Assembly (NCBI GenBank): GCA_964527735.1
Contig: CAZGPG010000012.1
Location: 1 to 64,000, forward strand
Source: JBEBVQ01 sp964527735
GTDB lineage: Bacteria > Bacteroidota > Bacteroidia > Chitinophagales > Chitinophagaceae
DNA: 64,000 bases
Direction: 5' to 3'
In this document: piece after piece, positions 18,475 through 26,840 of the stretch
How the letters are laid out: every line of letters starts with the position of its first letter
Position numbering within the stretch: position 1 is the first letter of the stretch
Made by a program: the position numbers and the translations under genes
Notes under the pieces: model-generated
What the model was told of the DNA's origin: nothing
What the model saw: only the letters and a program-made list of their open reading frames with translations
The model's database searches: none

Positions 18475-18615
18475 CTTTTCCTGACTTTGTATTGTGGATC
18501 AGTCAGGGCGACCCCGTGGCAACCTAAGCGTGACAACCTAAGAGTAACTCCCTACTTACAGGATGTAAAGAACATGGCCGCACTTGTCAATGAAGCGCTG
18601 AAGCTGGCGGTATAA
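18475..18615 (+). pseudogene. Possible 3' gene remnant in the 18288-18619 gap
   Basis: The 332-base gap between two minus-strand genes holds an open plus-strand frame of 46 codons after a TAG at 18472-18474. Its end, NLRVTPYLQDVKNMAALVNE followed by ALKLAV and TAA at 18613-18615, looks like the amphipathic C-terminal helix of a folded enzyme, not like random translation. There is no good start except an internal ATG, and nothing homologous precedes it. I cannot name the parent protein. The stretch also has two AACCTAAG copies 15 bases apart. It could be a decayed gene end, or a chance frame. Bases 18288-18470 hold only AT-rich sequence, presumably the promoter of the 16950-18287 gene. Confidence 0.3.
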
Positions 18616-18619
18616 ATGA

Positions 18620-20050
18620 TCAGCATTCTTTCATTCCCAACGGAATATTTACAGCTAATCCGCCCTCTGCCGTTTCCTTATATTTATGATTCATGTCGAG
18701 CGCCGTTTCCCACATGGTGTTGACGACGGCATCGAGCGACACCTTTGCTTTGTCGGGGTTGCTTTGCAAGGCCAATTGAGAAGCCGTAATTGCCTTGATC
18801 GCTCCCATTGTGTTCCGCTCGATACAGGGAATCTGTACCAGTCCGGCCACAGGATCGCAGGTAAGCCCGAGATGATGCTCCATGGCAATTTCTGCAGCCA
18901 TCAGCGCCTGGCGTACACTGCCTCCCATCGCTTCGGTCAATGCGGCCGCAGCCATGGCCGATGATACGCCGATCTCGGCCTGACATCCGCCCATCGCCGC
19001 GGAAAGGGTTGCACCTTTTTTAAAGATACTTCCAATCTCCGATGCAGTCAGCAGGAAATTAATGATCTTTTCTTCGTCATAGCCATCACAAAATGTAACG
19101 AAGTACTGCAATACGGCGGGTATTACGCCTGCTGCTCCATTCGTTGGCGCCGTCACAACACGGCCAAACGCCGCATTCTCTTCATTCACGGCCAGGGCAA
19201 AGCAGCTTACCCAGTCGAGGGTGTATTTGAAATGAGCGCCTCCCTGGCGTATAGCCTCTACCCATTCATGATAACTGTTATAACTTTTTCCCTGCAGCAG
19301 TTTTTTGTTCAGGCCGGCAGCACGACGCAACACATGCAGACCACCGGGTAATTCACCGGAAATATGACTTCCCCGGTAAATGCACTCCCGCATCACGTCC
19401 CATATACGCAGCACACCGGCTTTGGTTTCCGCCTCGCTGCGCCAGGAATGTTCATTTTCCAGCACTACTTCAGCAATGCTCAAACCCGTAGTCATGCACC
19501 AGTGCAGCAAGTCTGCAGCTTTTTCTACCGGGAATGGCAGGTCTTCTTCCAACTGTGCAGCGCTGCTACTTTCTCCTTCTTTCACCACGAAGCCTCCGCC
19601 AATGGAATAAAAAGTTTCTGCCAGTTCGCGCCCGTCAGACAAAGTGCATAAAAAACTCAACGCATTGGGGTGGAACGGCAGACTTTCCGTCATCAGGAAT
19701 ATGACGTCTGCGTCCGGCCGGAATGTAACTTCCTTTGTCCCGCCGAGCAGGATCTTCTTTCCGGCTCCGATCTCCTGTATAGCGGTATCGATCAGGTTCA
19801 CGTCAAACGTTACCGGATCTTCACCGGCCAGACCCAGGATAACGGCAACGTCCGTACCGTGCCCCACGCCTGTTTTTGCCAGGGAGCCATAGAGCAGCAC
19901 CTGTACCTTCACTACCTTGTCCAGGTCTCCGGTCATACGTAACTTCTCTGTAAACCGCTGAGCTGCCCGCCAGGGGCCAAGCGTATGCGAACTGCTGGGG
20001 CCAATGCCTATCTTTAAGATATCGAATACGGAAATACGCTCTCTTTGCAC
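18620..20050 (-). CDS. sdaA: L-serine dehydratase (iron-sulfur, single chain)
   Basis: A 476-residue L-serine ammonia-lyase that turns L-serine into pyruvate and ammonia. The beta domain comes first (GIGPSSSHTLGPWRA, residues 15-29) and the alpha domain second (about 190-460). Three cluster ligands are C356 (GGCQAE), C398 (GLTCDP) and C409 (IPCIERN); the 42 and 11 residue spacings fit the known [4Fe-4S] enzymes. The protein ends in Cys (C476), which in the Legionella enzyme folds into the active site as fourth ligand, so the tail is probably functional. The start follows 24 bases after the sppA stop, so the two may be co-transcribed. Confidence 0.95.
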   Translation of the reverse strand: MQRERISVFDILKIGIGPSSSHTLGPWRAAQRFTEKLRMTGDLDKVVKVQVLLYGSLAKTGVGHGTDVAVILGLAGEDPVTFDVNLIDTAIQEIGAGKKILLGGTKEVTFRPDADVIFLMTESLPFHPNALSFLCTLSDGRELAETFYSIGGGFVVKEGESSSAAQLEEDLPFPVEKAADLLHWCMTTGLSIAEVVLENEHSWRSEAETKAGVLRIWDVMRECIYRGSHISGELPGGLHVLRRAAGLNKKLLQGKSYNSYHEWVEAIRQGGAHFKYTLDWVSCFALAVNEENAAFGRVVTAPTNGAAGVIPAVLQYFVTFCDGYDEEKIINFLLTASEIGSIFKKGATLSAAMGGCQAEIGVSSAMAAAALTEAMGGSVRQALMAAEIAMEHHLGLTCDPVAGLVQIPCIERNTMGAIKAITASQLALQSNPDKAKVSLDAVVNTMWETALDMNHKYKETAEGGLAVNIPLGMKEC

Positions 20051-20074
20051 GAAATCGCTTATTTGTTGAATCGT

Positions 20075-21853
20075 TTATTTCACTTCCAGCCTGAAAGGCA
20101 ATGCCATCATCATTTTCCTGTTCATCTGCTGCAAATCTCTGATATCCCGGTACCAGTTATATTTAATACCAAGCACTTCCCGGACCCGGGCTTCAATCTC
20201 CATGGAATTATTACCCGAAAAGCGGCGCATCAGGCTTTCCAGCTTATCTACACGTTCCGGGTAAGTTACGATATTATAATCTTTCACACCTGCCCTGGAT
20301 GCAGCGCTGGCCAACGCCCGGTCAAGATTACCCAGACCGTCAACAAGGCCGTAATTCAAGGCGTCCGCACCACTCCATATCCGGCCCTGGGCAATGCTGT
20401 CAACCAGCCCGGGCGACAACTTCCGGCCGGTAGCCACTCTGTGCTTGAAAAGCGAGTATATAGTATCTACATACGATTGCATGCGGCGTTTTTCGTCTGT
20501 CGTCAGCGGCCGGTGCATTGCGGGAAAATCGGCATAAGGAGCATTCTTTACTTCGTCGAAAGTAACACCCAGCTTATTCTTCAGCAGACCTTCCATATTA
20601 AACAACATGGTAAACACCCCGATGCTGCCGGTAATGGTGGTCGGCATGGCAAAAATACTGTCTGCCCCACAGGAAATATAATATCCGCCTGATGCGGCCA
20701 CATCGCCCATAGAAACGATCAATGGCTTTTTTTCCTGCAGCAGCTTCAGCTCACGCAGGATCACTTCTGAAGCGAGCGCGCTGCCTCCGGGAGAATTGAC
20801 GCGCATCACCACGGCTTTTATCTTATCGTTCCGCCGTATGGTACGTATCGCTTTTACAAAATCTTCCGAAGCGATCTGATAGTCTTCAGACTTTGACCCG
20901 TCAGTTATCGCGCCTTCGGCAAAAAGAACAGCAATCCGCGTGTCACCTGTTTTCGGATTACGTACCTGTGCCTGGGCATAATCATCCAGCTTTACGTACT
21001 TGATCTTTTCGTCTTCTTTCTGTCCGGTACGGGCACGGATAATCTGTTCCACCTCATCACGGTACAGCAAAGCATCGACCAGCTTATACCGCAGGGCATC
21101 ACCGGGGAATTGTATGGCGCCGGTAGCAGCCCATTGATGCACCGTGGCAGTATCCATATCTCTGCGGCCGGCCACCGCTGTCAGGAATTCACCCCAGATA
21201 TGCTGCTGTATAGCTGCAACCTGCGCCCGGTTGGCCTCGCTCATCTTTTCGGCCCGGAACGGCTCGGTAGCACTTTTAAACTTGCCTGCATAAAATATTT
21301 CCGGCTCAATATCCAGCTTTTGCAGGGTTCCTTTAAAGAAGGCAAGCGTAGTGGACAGACCGTTCAATTCGGCATATCCTACCGGGTTCAGGAATATGCT
21401 GTCTGCGGCCGTCGCAATAAAGTAGGCACGCTGCGGAACAGACTCTCCATAGGCATAAATAAATTTCCCGGAAGAACGGAATGAGAGCAATGCGGATCTC
21501 AGCTGCTGCAGCGTAGCCCAGCTGTTCGACGGCTGACCCAGCTCCAGGTAGATACCTTTAATATTGGCATCCGTTTTAGCCGCTTCCACGGCTTTGATCG
21601 CATCATACAACCCTGCAGAAAAGCCGCTGCCCTCCCCAAATGCCGCCAGCGAATTATTTTCCCCCTGCTCATGCAGTCGCTTATCCAGGTCTATACGAAG
21701 CACATTACCGGAAAGCGCAGTCGCGCTCTTGTCATTCGTAGTGGCTTTCGAAACAAGCCCTACGACAGCCGATACAGCTACGATAATCAGTATTACGCCC
21801 GCTACTACCATTGCCAGAAACGAGGCAAAAAACATCTTGAAAAACTGTTTCAT
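20075..21853 (-). CDS. sppA: Signal peptide peptidase SppA, 67K type
   Basis: A 592-residue membrane-anchored serine protease of family S49 that degrades signal peptides left in the membrane. One N-terminal membrane helix (FLAMVVAGVILIIVAVSAVV) is followed by two tandem S49 domains. The Ser/Lys dyad is split between them as in E. coli SppA: K193 in KFKSATEPF and S388 in DVAASGGYYISCGADSI. I chose the ATG at 21853 because the helix begins right after it; an in-frame ATG at 21892 lies within the -7 box found upstream and would add 13 odd residues. The gene is divergent from rlmI and precedes sdaA. Confidence 0.93.
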   Translation of the reverse strand: MKQFFKMFFASFLAMVVAGVILIIVAVSAVVGLVSKATTNDKSATALSGNVLRIDLDKRLHEQGENNSLAAFGEGSGFSAGLYDAIKAVEAAKTDANIKGIYLELGQPSNSWATLQQLRSALLSFRSSGKFIYAYGESVPQRAYFIATAADSIFLNPVGYAELNGLSTTLAFFKGTLQKLDIEPEIFYAGKFKSATEPFRAEKMSEANRAQVAAIQQHIWGEFLTAVAGRRDMDTATVHQWAATGAIQFPGDALRYKLVDALLYRDEVEQIIRARTGQKEDEKIKYVKLDDYAQAQVRNPKTGDTRIAVLFAEGAITDGSKSEDYQIASEDFVKAIRTIRRNDKIKAVVMRVNSPGGSALASEVILRELKLLQEKKPLIVSMGDVAASGGYYISCGADSIFAMPTTITGSIGVFTMLFNMEGLLKNKLGVTFDEVKNAPYADFPAMHRPLTTDEKRRMQSYVDTIYSLFKHRVATGRKLSPGLVDSIAQGRIWSGADALNYGLVDGLGNLDRALASAASRAGVKDYNIVTYPERVDKLESLMRRFSGNNSMEIEARVREVLGIKYNWYRDIRDLQQMNRKMMMALPFRLEVK

Positions 21854-21889
21854 AAGATTAATTTTATAGCAGGCCGGACCTGCACAGAA

Positions 21890-21897
21890 CAAAGTTA
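21890..21897 (-). promoter_or_regulatory. -7 promoter element of sppA
   Basis: The minus strand reads TAACTTTG, a perfect TAnnTTTG box, 37 bases before the chosen ATG at 21853. It overlaps the alternative ATG at 21892, which argues against that start. Confidence 0.5.
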
Positions 21898-21985
21898 TGT
21901 CTTAAAATACAAATAACACCACTGTCGTAAACCGGGGCAACAATTAGCATCGTAAACGAGAGCAGGCATACATGCTCAATTCTTT

Positions 21986-21993
21986 TACCTTTG
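21986..21993 (+). promoter_or_regulatory. -7 promoter element immediately before rlmI
   Basis: TACCTTTG is a perfect TAnnTTTG box that ends only four bases before the ATG at 21998. Transcription would start at or next to the start codon, so the mRNA is expected to be leaderless. Confidence 0.5.
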
Positions 21994-21997
21994 CCGG

Positions 21998-23170
21998 ATG
22001 GCGAAATTTTTTCTGATAAAAAAGGCAGGCGACCGTGTCGCAAACGGGCATCCATGGATATTTGCAAATGAGCTGGGAGATCATGAGGGAAACGCCGGGG
22101 CTGGTGATATCGTGGAGGTTTATTCCTACAACGGGTCTTTTATCGGCAAAGGATATATCAATCCGGCTTCCCAGATAAGGATCCGGCTGATTACAAGGGA
22201 TAAGGATGAGATCATAGACGATCATTTTTTTCACAGACGTATCACCGCCGCCTGGGTCTACCGGCAACAATTAGGATACACAGAGAACTGCCGGCTGATC
22301 TTCTCCGAAGCAGACAATCTTTCCGGCCTGATCATTGACAAATTCAACGATTATTTTGTCATACAGACACTGGCGCTGGGCATTGACCGCTGGAAACATG
22401 CCATAGTGGCCGCACTGGAAGATATTTTCAAGCCCAAAGGGATCTATGAGCGTAATGACGTGCCGGTGCGGGAGTTGGAAGGGCTCCCCCAGCAGAAAGG
22501 ATTTTTGTCTGGCCCTTTTGATACCAATATCATCCTTAAAGAAAACGGGCTCGAATTCCATGTCGATATAGAGAACGGACAGAAAACAGGATATTTCCTC
22601 GATCAGCAGGACAACCGCAGGGCGATCCGGCATATTGCAAAAGGAGCAGATGTGCTGGAGGCATTCTGCTATACGGGCACCTTCTCCCTGCATGCGGCAC
22701 ATTACGGCGCCAAAAGCGTACTTGGGCTGGATATTTCCGAACATGCCATAGCTACCGCCCGGCGCAATGCAGCGCTCAACAACCATAGTGATATCTGCCG
22801 GTTCGAAGCGGTCAATGCATTTGACGTACTGAAACAATGGACGAAGGAAGGCCGGCACCATGACGTCGTGATACTCGATCCGCCCGCATTCACCAAAAGC
22901 CGGGAGAATATCCAGAAAGCTATTACAGGCTATAAGGAAATAAACCTGCGCGGCATGAAATTAGTCAGACCCGGCGGCTTCCTGGTAACGGCGTCCTGCA
23001 CCAATCTGATTCCACCGGCGCTATTCCTCGAGATCATCGGGGCGGCAGCCAAAGACGCTAAAAGAAAGCTGCGCCAGGTCACCTGGCAGACGCAGGCGTC
23101 CGACCACCCGGTCGTATGGCATATACCCGCCACCCAATACCTGAAGTTTCTGATTGTTCAGGTGAATTAA
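21998..23170 (+). CDS. rlmI: Class I SAM-dependent rRNA methyltransferase, RlmI family
   Basis: A 390-residue RNA cytosine-5 methyltransferase. An N-terminal PUA domain (about 1-75; KAGDRVANGHPWIFANEL, GDIVEVYSYNGSFIGKGY) precedes an EEHEE-like linker (80-185) and a Rossmann methyltransferase domain. SAM-binding and catalytic blocks are DVLEAFCYTGTFSLHAA, VLGLDISEHAI, DPPAFTKS and the conserved cysteine in VTASCTN. E. coli RlmI makes m5C1962 in 23S rRNA; the same target is the best guess here, though close RlmK/RlmCD paralogs exist. The start is fixed by the adjacent -7 box. Confidence 0.9.
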   Translation: MAKFFLIKKAGDRVANGHPWIFANELGDHEGNAGAGDIVEVYSYNGSFIGKGYINPASQIRIRLITRDKDEIIDDHFFHRRITAAWVYRQQLGYTENCRLIFSEADNLSGLIIDKFNDYFVIQTLALGIDRWKHAIVAALEDIFKPKGIYERNDVPVRELEGLPQQKGFLSGPFDTNIILKENGLEFHVDIENGQKTGYFLDQQDNRRAIRHIAKGADVLEAFCYTGTFSLHAAHYGAKSVLGLDISEHAIATARRNAALNNHSDICRFEAVNAFDVLKQWTKEGRHHDVVILDPPAFTKSRENIQKAITGYKEINLRGMKLVRPGGFLVTASCTNLIPPALFLEIIGAAAKDAKRKLRQVTWQTQASDHPVVWHIPATQYLKFLIVQVN

Positions 23171-23207
23171 ATGATGTCATGGCGGGCCTGACCCTTAAAA
23201 ACTCCTG

Positions 23208-23233
23208 TCATGGCGGCTTCCGAGCCGCCATGA
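23208..23233. terminator. Hairpin after rlmI
   Basis: Perfect 11-bp arms TCATGGCGGCT / AGCCGCCATGA with a TCCG loop, 38 bases after the rlmI stop. A partial direct copy of the left arm (GTCATGGCGGG) lies at 23176-23186. There is no clear U-run; it may be a repeat element rather than a true terminator. Confidence 0.45.
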
Positions 23234-23392
23234 TCTGGGGCTACCACAACTATTAAGAATGACCGTCGCCTGAAGCGAAACGATACCCGCACACCGTCGC
23301 CAAACAAACGACCAGAAGAAAAATACAGCATATTGTTTTGTATTTAGAAAAATTTCTCTATTTTTCTGAAAATTTTTATTCAAATAATTACC

Positions 23393-23893
23393 ATGGCCCG
23401 ACAAAAGCGATACATTTTCCTGGTAGACGATGAGCCTATTCAGAATGAAATGCTGAAAGATTACCTTTCTGAACGTTTCCTATATGAAATACTGATTTTT
23501 GATAACGGAGAAGAAGCCCTTCAGAAAATACACCTCAATCCCGAAATCATTATCCTGGATTATCACCTGAGCGCCCACAATCCCAAGGCAAAAAACGGTG
23601 TGGAGATCCTGAAGGAGATGAAGGAGCGCGCCCCGGATGCGCAGGTGATCATGCTTTCCGGGCAGGACAAGATCGAAGTCGCCGTAGACAGTCTCAAGTA
23701 CGGCGCTTATGATTATGTGATAAAAGGAGAAACTGCCTTTTCCCGTACCGAAAACATCATCAATAACCTGAGCGAGCTGCACCGGATGCGCGCCATCAAC
23801 AGCGCCTACAAAAGGACGATCATCCTGTTATCGGTCAGCATCGGCATTATCATACTGCTTTCGCTCTACATGGCCTATTTCCGGTATCTGTAG
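23393..23893 (+). CDS. Response-regulator receiver domain with C-terminal membrane anchor
   Basis: A 166-residue protein made of one CheY-like receiver domain (about 6-130) and a single C-terminal hydrophobic helix (IILLSVSIGIIILLSLYMAY, about 142-161). The phosphorylation site is intact: acidic pair D12/D13, phosphoacceptor D56 in IIILDYHLS, Ser89 in MLSGQ and Lys111 in YVIKG. There is no DNA-binding or enzyme output domain; the tail would hold the receiver on the inner face of the membrane. No histidine kinase is adjacent. A TTG-N18-TATTTTTC string in the AT-rich stretch just upstream is a plausible promoter. A 16-bp inverted repeat follows the gene. Role unknown. Confidence 0.85.
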   Translation: MARQKRYIFLVDDEPIQNEMLKDYLSERFLYEILIFDNGEEALQKIHLNPEIIILDYHLSAHNPKAKNGVEILKEMKERAPDAQVIMLSGQDKIEVAVDSLKYGAYDYVIKGETAFSRTENIINNLSELHRMRAINSAYKRTIILLSVSIGIIILLSLYMAYFRYL

Positions 23894-23919
23894 CCCGTAC
23901 TGCAATCCGGGTCTGTGCC

Positions 23920-23960
23920 GCAAATCAATCAACTGGTCTCCCATCAGCTGATTGATTTGC
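23920..23960 (+). terminator. Inverted repeat downstream of the receiver gene
   Basis: Left arm GCAAATCAATCAACTG (23920-23935) and right arm 23945-23960 pair over 16 bp with one mismatch around a 9-base loop; the sequence continues TCTTTCTTGC. It sits between the receiver gene and the promoter of the aminotransferase gene, as expected of a terminator. Confidence 0.6.
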
Positions 23961-23970
23961 TCTTTCTTGC

Positions 23971-23978
23971 TACATTTG
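23971..23978 (+). promoter_or_regulatory. -7 promoter element of the aminotransferase-TetR unit
   Basis: TACATTTG, a perfect TAnnTTTG box, 31 bases before the ATG at 24010. A TTG at 23952-23954 is a possible -33 partner, 16 bases upstream. Confidence 0.5.
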
Positions 23979-24009
23979 CTCATCACTGCACCTGATTATT
24001 AACTGACTT

Positions 24010-25206
24010 ATGGAATTAGCCCGGCGCCTGAGCCTCATTACCGAACCGCAGACAATACGAATGGCCAAGCTGAGCCGTGAACTGAAGGCTCAGGGTACGA
24101 ATATCATTGACCTGAGCCTGGGAGAGCCGGACTTCCGCACACCAGGCCATATCATTGACGCGGCTACACAGGCGATGAAGGACGGCTATACCAAATACCC
24201 CCCCGTGGCCGGTATACCGGAGCTGCGGCAGGCGATCTGTGAAAAGTTCCGTCGCGACAACGGCCTCCGCTACCAGCCGGATGAAGTCATTGTCTCCACC
24301 GGCGCCAAGCAATCCCTGGCCAATGCCATACTCAGCCTGGTAAATCCGGGCGATGAAGTGCTCATCCCTACCCCATACTGGGTCACATACAGCGCGCTGG
24401 TGCAACTGGCCGAAGGCGCCGTCAGGCTTATACCCTGCACCATCGAGACCGACTACAAGCTCACCCCAGATCAATTGGAGGCAGCCATTACCCCAAATAC
24501 AAAACTGTTTATATTTTCCTCGCCCTGCAATCCTTCGGGGAGCGTGTACACCCGCCATGAGCTAACGCAGCTTGCCGCCGTATTCGCGCTCCACCCCCAG
24601 ATTATGATCATCAGCGACGAGATATACGAGCATATCAATTTTATCGGCAGTCATGAAAGCATTGCCCAGTTCCCGGATATCAAAGACCGCGTAGTAGTCG
24701 TCAACGGCTTTTCCAAAGGATTTGCCATGACCGGCTGGCGGCTTGGTTATATGGCCGGCCCCAAACCGCTGGTGCAAGCCTGCGAAAAGCTCCAGGCGCA
24801 GATCACATCCGGCGCAAACATCATCACACAGCGCGCCGCTATTGCAGCGCTCACCGGTGATATGGCGCCCACCAGGCTCATGCAGGAAGCATTCCGGCAG
24901 CGCAGGGATTTTGTGGTGAAGTCGCTGGGCAACATCCCTGGTGTGCGCATCAATCAGCCGCAGGGCGCCTTCTATGCCTTCCCCGACATCAGTCATTTTA
25001 TCGGGATGACCGACGGCACAACAGTGATCCGCAATGATGAAGATATGGCCATGTACCTCCTGCACAAGGGCCATGTGTCTACCGTATGCGGATCAGCATT
25101 CGGCAGCGACGGCTGCATCCGGATATCATTCGCCACCTCCATGGAGCTGCTCGAAGCCGCCATGCAGCGTATTGCAGATGCGCTTTCCCGGCTGGCTAAA
25201 AACTGA
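24010..25206 (+). CDS. Class I/II pyridoxal-phosphate aminotransferase (aspartate aminotransferase-like)
   Basis: A 398-residue fold-type I PLP enzyme of the AspC/AspB subgroup I-gamma. Visible anchors: SLGEPDF (36-42), KYPPVAGIPELR (62-73), TPYWVTY (121-127), NPSG (174-177), D203 and Y206 in ISDEIYEH that hold the cofactor ring, the Schiff-base lysine K236 in NGFSKGFAMTGWRLGY, and the substrate-carboxylate Arg in GCIRISFA. It would transfer the amino group of aspartate (or an aromatic amino acid) to 2-oxoglutarate. A TetR regulator follows 20 bases later in the same direction, so the two likely share the promoter at 23971. Confidence 0.9.
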   Translation: MELARRLSLITEPQTIRMAKLSRELKAQGTNIIDLSLGEPDFRTPGHIIDAATQAMKDGYTKYPPVAGIPELRQAICEKFRRDNGLRYQPDEVIVSTGAKQSLANAILSLVNPGDEVLIPTPYWVTYSALVQLAEGAVRLIPCTIETDYKLTPDQLEAAITPNTKLFIFSSPCNPSGSVYTRHELTQLAAVFALHPQIMIISDEIYEHINFIGSHESIAQFPDIKDRVVVVNGFSKGFAMTGWRLGYMAGPKPLVQACEKLQAQITSGANIITQRAAIAALTGDMAPTRLMQEAFRQRRDFVVKSLGNIPGVRINQPQGAFYAFPDISHFIGMTDGTTVIRNDEDMAMYLLHKGHVSTVCGSAFGSDGCIRISFATSMELLEAAMQRIADALSRLAKN

Positions 25207-25226
25207 TTATACCACAATAAACGCCG

Positions 25227-25757
25227 ATGAACCGTAAAGAGCATATTGCGGTGGCCGCCCTGAGACTTTTTGCTGAACGGGGGTATGAGCATACCGCTAC
25301 CCAGCTGATTGCCCGGGAAGCAAACGTATCGGAAGCGCTTATATTCAGACATTTCGGCAATAAGGAGCAGTTGCTCGGCCACGTGATCAAGAGTGGTTAT
25401 AAACGTGTGGCCGCTCATAACCGGGGTATGCTCCGGAAGCAAGATCCGCTTGATTTCATACACACCATACTCGATTTTCCTGAAAAGCTGGTATCCCTGG
25501 AGCCTGAATTCTGGAAGCTGCAATACCGCCTGCTCGATACACCATTAGCCCGGAAGCACCATGAACATTTTATACAGCCGGTATATGCGCTGCTGGTCAC
25601 TGCCTTCACCGGGCTGGGCTATAAGGATCCGGAGCTGGAAACCCGCTTTGTACTGCTGGTCATAGACTCCTTATGGAAAAGCATGGTCGTCAGCGGCACG
25701 GAAGACCAACGCCCGCTGGTTGCGTTCATCAAAGATAAATACCGCAGGACGACATAA
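25227..25757 (+). CDS. TetR/AcrR-family transcriptional regulator
   Basis: A 176-residue one-component regulator. The N-terminal helix-turn-helix (about 5-50) has the family pattern IAVAALRLFAERGYEHTATQ, REANVSEALIFRHFGNKEQLL. The C-terminal ligand/dimer domain (about 60-176) is helical and not diagnostic. It is encoded directly after the aminotransferase gene and is probably co-transcribed; whether it controls that gene is unknown. The 304 bases that follow it contain no gene. Confidence 0.9.
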   Translation: MNRKEHIAVAALRLFAERGYEHTATQLIAREANVSEALIFRHFGNKEQLLGHVIKSGYKRVAAHNRGMLRKQDPLDFIHTILDFPEKLVSLEPEFWKLQYRLLDTPLARKHHEHFIQPVYALLVTAFTGLGYKDPELETRFVLLVIDSLWKSMVVSGTEDQRPLVAFIKDKYRRTT

Positions 25758-26061
25758 CCAACTGTGTCTGTTAAATAGTGCGGGGGTAATCAAGTTCCAT
25801 GCAACTGCGGGATTTAATTATTGCGTATCTACACGATCTGTCAGTATATAGGATGTATAGCGGAATCATTTTTTAGCCGATTGGATCGCAGCCGGTGACT
25901 GGAGGGCTTCTTTTTTTGTCCAGAAAACAAGAAAGTGAAACACAAGAATATAGTTGTTACTAACAATTCACAAACTCAGAAATCCCTGCTGACATAATGT
26001 TGTCACACACCCGTCTTTCCTTTGCAGTATCATTCAATATTCACCTTTAAATACTGCAAAG
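25758..26061. other. 304-bp intergenic region without a gene
   Basis: No credible coding frame, RNA gene or strong hairpin is seen. The last 65 bases probably hold the DinB-family promoter: TTG at 26000-26002 and a TTCCTTTG box ending 29 bases before the start codon (TAnnTTTG with one mismatch). The rest is unexplained. Confidence 0.4.
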
Positions 26062-26568
26062 ATGACACCACAAACATCAGTACCGTCGCAAGACGCCAGC
26101 CTCAACCCCGTAATCACAACAGACCAGTTGCTGGCCCACTGGCAGGGACACCGGGGCCTCACCCGCCGGGTAATCGAAGCCTTCCCCGAGCATGAATTAT
26201 TCCATTATTCCATCGGTGGGATGCGCACCTTTGCGGATATGGTATCGGAGCTGCTCGGCATCGCCGGTCCCGGCGCGCGAGGACTGGCAACGGGCGATTG
26301 GAGCCCGCTGAACGAACACCTCAACCACGGCAATAGTAAAGAACGCCTGCTGGCATTCTGGGACGAAGCTACCGAAGAGATCAACCGCTACTGGCCGCAA
26401 ATACCCGTTACCCGTTTCCAGGAAGAAATACGCGCATTCAACCAATACGGCGGCCCCGCCTATTCCAGTCTGCTATATTTTATAGACAATGAAATACACC
26501 ACCGCGGTCAGGGATATGTGTACCTGCGTTCGCTGGGCATTGAGCCGCCGTATTTCTGGGAGCGGTAA
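26062..26568 (+). CDS. DinB-family protein
   Basis: A 168-residue DinB/YfiT-like four-helix bundle. The His positions that bind a divalent metal in this family are represented by H48 in HELFHYSIGGMRTFADM and by the EIHHRGQGYVYLR motif near the C-terminus, which is the best signature. The final GIEPPYFWER is also typical. Family members are thiol-dependent transferases or of unknown activity; some are damage- or stress-inducible. It stands alone, followed by a 181-bp repeat element. The exact substrate cannot be said. Confidence 0.85.
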   Translation: MTPQTSVPSQDASLNPVITTDQLLAHWQGHRGLTRRVIEAFPEHELFHYSIGGMRTFADMVSELLGIAGPGARGLATGDWSPLNEHLNHGNSKERLLAFWDEATEEINRYWPQIPVTRFQEEIRAFNQYGGPAYSSLLYFIDNEIHHRGQGYVYLRSLGIEPPYFWER

Positions 26569-26606
26569 TAATCTGTCTGATAGCATGAAACCTTATACAT
26601 GGCAAC

Positions 26607-26787
26607 ACATCCCCCTCTTTCCCCCTTCAACGGGGGACGATCAGTGCATACACCTGATGATACCCTGTACTATTGCGGCAAATGGTTAGTTGTATTATAA
26701 AGGGATGAAAAATAGTACACCACAGAAATGTGCATGATAGAAGAACAATGTTGTCGTCTCCCCTCGAGGGAAGAACGTGAGGGATGT
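26607..26787. repeat. 181-bp MITE-like element with hairpin termini (copy 2)
   Basis: Related to 10560-10672: left end ACATCCCCCTCTTTCCCCC..., right end ...GAGGGATGT, each with an internal C-run/G-run hairpin and a CGAT or GTCGTCTCCC block inside. The interior is longer and differs, but carries its own inverted pair (GTACTATT at about 26668 and AATAGTAC at about 26711). It lies downstream of the DinB gene. Confidence 0.7.
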
Positions 26788-26840
26788 CTCGTTCCACAGG
26801 AATATTATCCCGGTAGAATTTTAGACAAATCCTGAAAGCA

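Noticed and set aside
18490..18560. S-box/SAM-riboswitch-like string (GTGGCAACC) in the sdaA/T9SS gap
   Set aside because: The core AGAG...GGAGGGAC and paired helices of the SAM-I aptamer are absent, and no plus-strand methionine gene follows.
20045..20692. 215-codon plus-strand frame
   Set aside because: It is antisense to sppA, whose S49 motifs are intact, and shows no domain.
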